NCBI GenBank assembly: GCA_030592285.1
Contig: JAUVJU010000003.1
Coordinates: 1 to 38,716, forward strand
DNA length: 38,716 nucleotides
Origin: Caldifarciminota bacterium
Lineage (GTDB): Bacteria; Hydrothermota; 32-111
Direction of reading: 5' to 3'
Each line of letters opens with the position of its first letter. The stretch's first letter is position 1. The notes beneath the pieces are model-generated. The model saw only the letters and a program-made list of their open reading frames with translations. It searched no databases and had not been told where the DNA came from. Of the stretch, positions 36,527 through 38,716 are shown piece by piece. A program made the translations under genes and the position numbers.

Positions 36527-38302
36527 ATGAAAGAAAATATTAAAAAACTGAACATTTTAAAAAGCTTAAAAAGATTATTTCCATATATGATGGGATATAA
36601 ATTGCTTTTTATAAGTGGTTTTTTGGCAATGATATTTATTTCCATAGCACAACTTTTAGACCCATTGATTTTAGCACATATTATTGATGTATCAGTACCC
36701 AATAAAGATATTGCGGATATGGTAAGATATGGAATATTCTTTGTATTAGTGATCATGGTTACAGGTGTTATGTCAAATTTCCAAACAATACTGCTTGCAC
36801 GACTGGGAGTTAAAATAATTATTGATCTAAAAAGACAGGTTTTTGAACATATACTTAAATTACCCGTTTCATATTTTGATGAAAACCCTGTAGGAAAATT
36901 AATTGCACGAGTTGAAAGTGATTGTGAAAAAGTAAAACAACTATTTTCTCAATTCTCAATCATGGTATTTGGCAGCATTTTATTTTTTATTGGAATGATA
37001 GCAGTATTATTCTGGAAAAATTGGCAAATCACTTTTTTTCTTATCATTCCATTACCATTTGTATTTGTACTTATAATGTTCGCAATAAGATATCTTGCTA
37101 CTTATTATAGAAAAATAAGACATTTATATGCCGAATTATCGGGTCTGCTTGCAGAATATATACAGGGAACCCATATTGTACAGATATTCAATAAACGAAA
37201 GATTGTTGAAAATATTATTAATAAAAAGAGCAAAGAAAAGAAAAAGCAGGAAACAAAAGCTGCTTTTTATGAATATTCATTTTGGAGTATTTATTCCTTT
37301 CTTATTGAAACAATGTTTATTGTTCTTGTGATCTTACTTACTACACCAAAAATATTTGCGGGCTTAATGACCTTGGGAACATTGATTGTATTTATTCAAT
37401 ATGGAAGAAGAATGTTTGAACCAATTATTATGATCTCAGAAACATTTAATATGATTCAAAGGGCATTTGTTTCATTGGAGCGCATATTCAGTATTCTTGA
37501 TCTGGAAACAGAAAAAAACAATGAAAAAGGGATTGTTCCAATATTCAATAAAAGTATTAGATTTGATAATGTATGGTTTAAATACAAGAAAGACGAATGG
37601 GTATTAAAAGATATTAATTTTGAAATAAAGAAAGGTGAAAAAATTGCCTTTGTAGGTGCTTCCGGCAGTGGCAAAACAACTACTGTATCACTTTTAGAGC
37701 GATTTTATGCTGTTGATAAGGGTAGTATAACTGTTGACAGTAATAATATAAATGATTTTCCATTACAACAGTGGAGAAAAATGATAGGGCTTGTTTTGCA
37801 GGATATTTATCTATTCCCCGGTAATATTATTGAAAATGTAAGAATTTATAATAATGATATTAATAAAGAACAGGTTGAAAAGGCATTAAAAGCAGTTGAG
37901 GCAGATAATTTTATTTCTAAGAAAAAACATGGCATTGATATGGAACTTAATGAAAGAGGACAAAATATATCTGTTGGTGAAAAGCAATTACTAAGTTTTG
38001 CCAGAGCATTAGTTATTTCTCCTGAAATAGTAATAATGGACGAGGCAACATCATCTGTTGATGCACAGACAGAAAAAAAGATTCAAAAGGTAATGGATAA
38101 GATTTTAAAGAATAAAACAGCAATTATAGTTGCACATAGATTATCATCCGTTGTTAATGCGGACAAGATACTATTGTTTTCAAATGGAAAGATAATTGCA
38201 AGAGGAAAACATTCGGAATTGATGAAAACATCTAAGGAATATCAGAAACTTGTTGAATTACAATTTCTATCAGTTAAGGGAGACAGCAATGCATCACATT
38301 AA
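36527..38302 (+). CDS. ABC exporter half-transporter 3 (ORF track start 36476; ATG 36527 preferred because the promoter lies inside the longer ORF)
   Basis: GASGSGKTTTVSLLERF, ISVGEKQLLSFARA, IVIMDEATSSVD. Confidence 0.92.
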   Translation: MKENIKKLNILKSLKRLFPYMMGYKLLFISGFLAMIFISIAQLLDPLILAHIIDVSVPNKDIADMVRYGIFFVLVIMVTGVMSNFQTILLARLGVKIIIDLKRQVFEHILKLPVSYFDENPVGKLIARVESDCEKVKQLFSQFSIMVFGSILFFIGMIAVLFWKNWQITFFLIIPLPFVFVLIMFAIRYLATYYRKIRHLYAELSGLLAEYIQGTHIVQIFNKRKIVENIINKKSKEKKKQETKAAFYEYSFWSIYSFLIETMFIVLVILLTTPKIFAGLMTLGTLIVFIQYGRRMFEPIIMISETFNMIQRAFVSLERIFSILDLETEKNNEKGIVPIFNKSIRFDNVWFKYKKDEWVLKDINFEIKKGEKIAFVGASGSGKTTTVSLLERFYAVDKGSITVDSNNINDFPLQQWRKMIGLVLQDIYLFPGNIIENVRIYNNDINKEQVEKALKAVEADNFISKKKHGIDMELNERGQNISVGEKQLLSFARALVISPEIVIMDEATSSVDAQTEKKIQKVMDKILKNKTAIIVAHRLSSVVNADKILLFSNGKIIARGKHSELMKTSKEYQKLVELQFLSVKGDSNASH

Positions 38303-38716
38303 ATGGCTATGGCAATTGTGGAGAAAACATAAGGGTTTTATTCTACTTTTAACATTACTCACTATTTTATCAACTGGTGTTACAGTAGCATATCCATTGG
38401 TTTTCAGAAATTTACTTGATACAATTTCGGATATTTTAATTCGTCCCGATGCATATCCTTCTCCAGAAAAAGAGATGTATCGCATTGTTTTGATTCTTAT
38501 AGGCATAGGAGTAGTTAAAATGATTGCAGGAATATATCCTGCTTTTAGAGCTTTAATTAATTATATATTTGAATATGTTTTGAGAAAAAGATATTTTTCA
38601 AGCATATTAACTAAGGATTATAATTTCTTTAATCAATATAGAACGGGTGACTTGGTTACAAGATTGACAGATGATTTAGCGGACTTTCCCAAAATATGCT
38701 GGTTTGCCTGTTCAGG
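38289..38716 (+). CDS. ABC exporter half-transporter 4, N-terminal part (runs off window)
   Basis: ATG 38289, MHHIKWLWQLWRKHKGFILLLTLLTILSTGVTVAYPLVFRNLLDTI...FNQYRTGDLVTRLTDDLADF; overlaps the preceding stop. Confidence 0.8.
   Translation, partial: MHHIKWLWQLWRKHKGFILLLTLLTILSTGVTVAYPLVFRNLLDTISDILIRPDAYPSPEKEMYRIVLILIGIGVVKMIAGIYPAFRALINYIFEYVLRKRYFSSILTKDYNFFNQYRTGDLVTRLTDDLADFPKICWFACS

Overview
AT-rich bacterial chromosomal window of about 38.7 kb. I saw no rRNA, tRNA or CRISPR array, though I did not scan exhaustively for tRNAs. Main blocks: (1) a minus-strand NfnAB/SudAB-like ferredoxin-NAD(P) oxidoreductase operon whose large subunit carries a CXXC-rich zinc-ribbon module, also present twice in a third protein at the head of the operon; (2) a DMT-type transporter, an MscS channel and a GGDEF protein; (3) a CpcT/CpeT-like lipoprotein followed by a phosphate locus (PhoB/PhoR-like pair, porin, PstSCAB, metallophosphoesterase, PhoU) with four 11-bp-periodic TTAACA-like direct repeats ahead of the porin-pst genes; (4) a wHTH-GHKL regulator, UPF0316, NifX/NifB-like and BioY genes; (5) a DUF4143-type ATPase; (6) an iscR-iscS-iscU cluster in which IscS lacks the PLP-binding lysine and IscU is fused to a DUF59/MIP18-like domain; (7) a sAC-like double-cyclase/ATPase/TPR protein; (8) heterodimeric ABC exporters with an M14 carboxypeptidase; (9) an AbiE-like toxin and antitoxin in convergent orientation. 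The intergenic region beyond the antitoxin gene holds five inverted repeats of two alternating types, centred every 53-54.5 bp. Other signals: two related ~150-bp MITE-like elements with terminal inverted repeats, and at least nine start codons 6-8 nt after a promoter -10 box, which suggests frequent leaderless transcripts. All calls come from reading the sequence; no database search was run.
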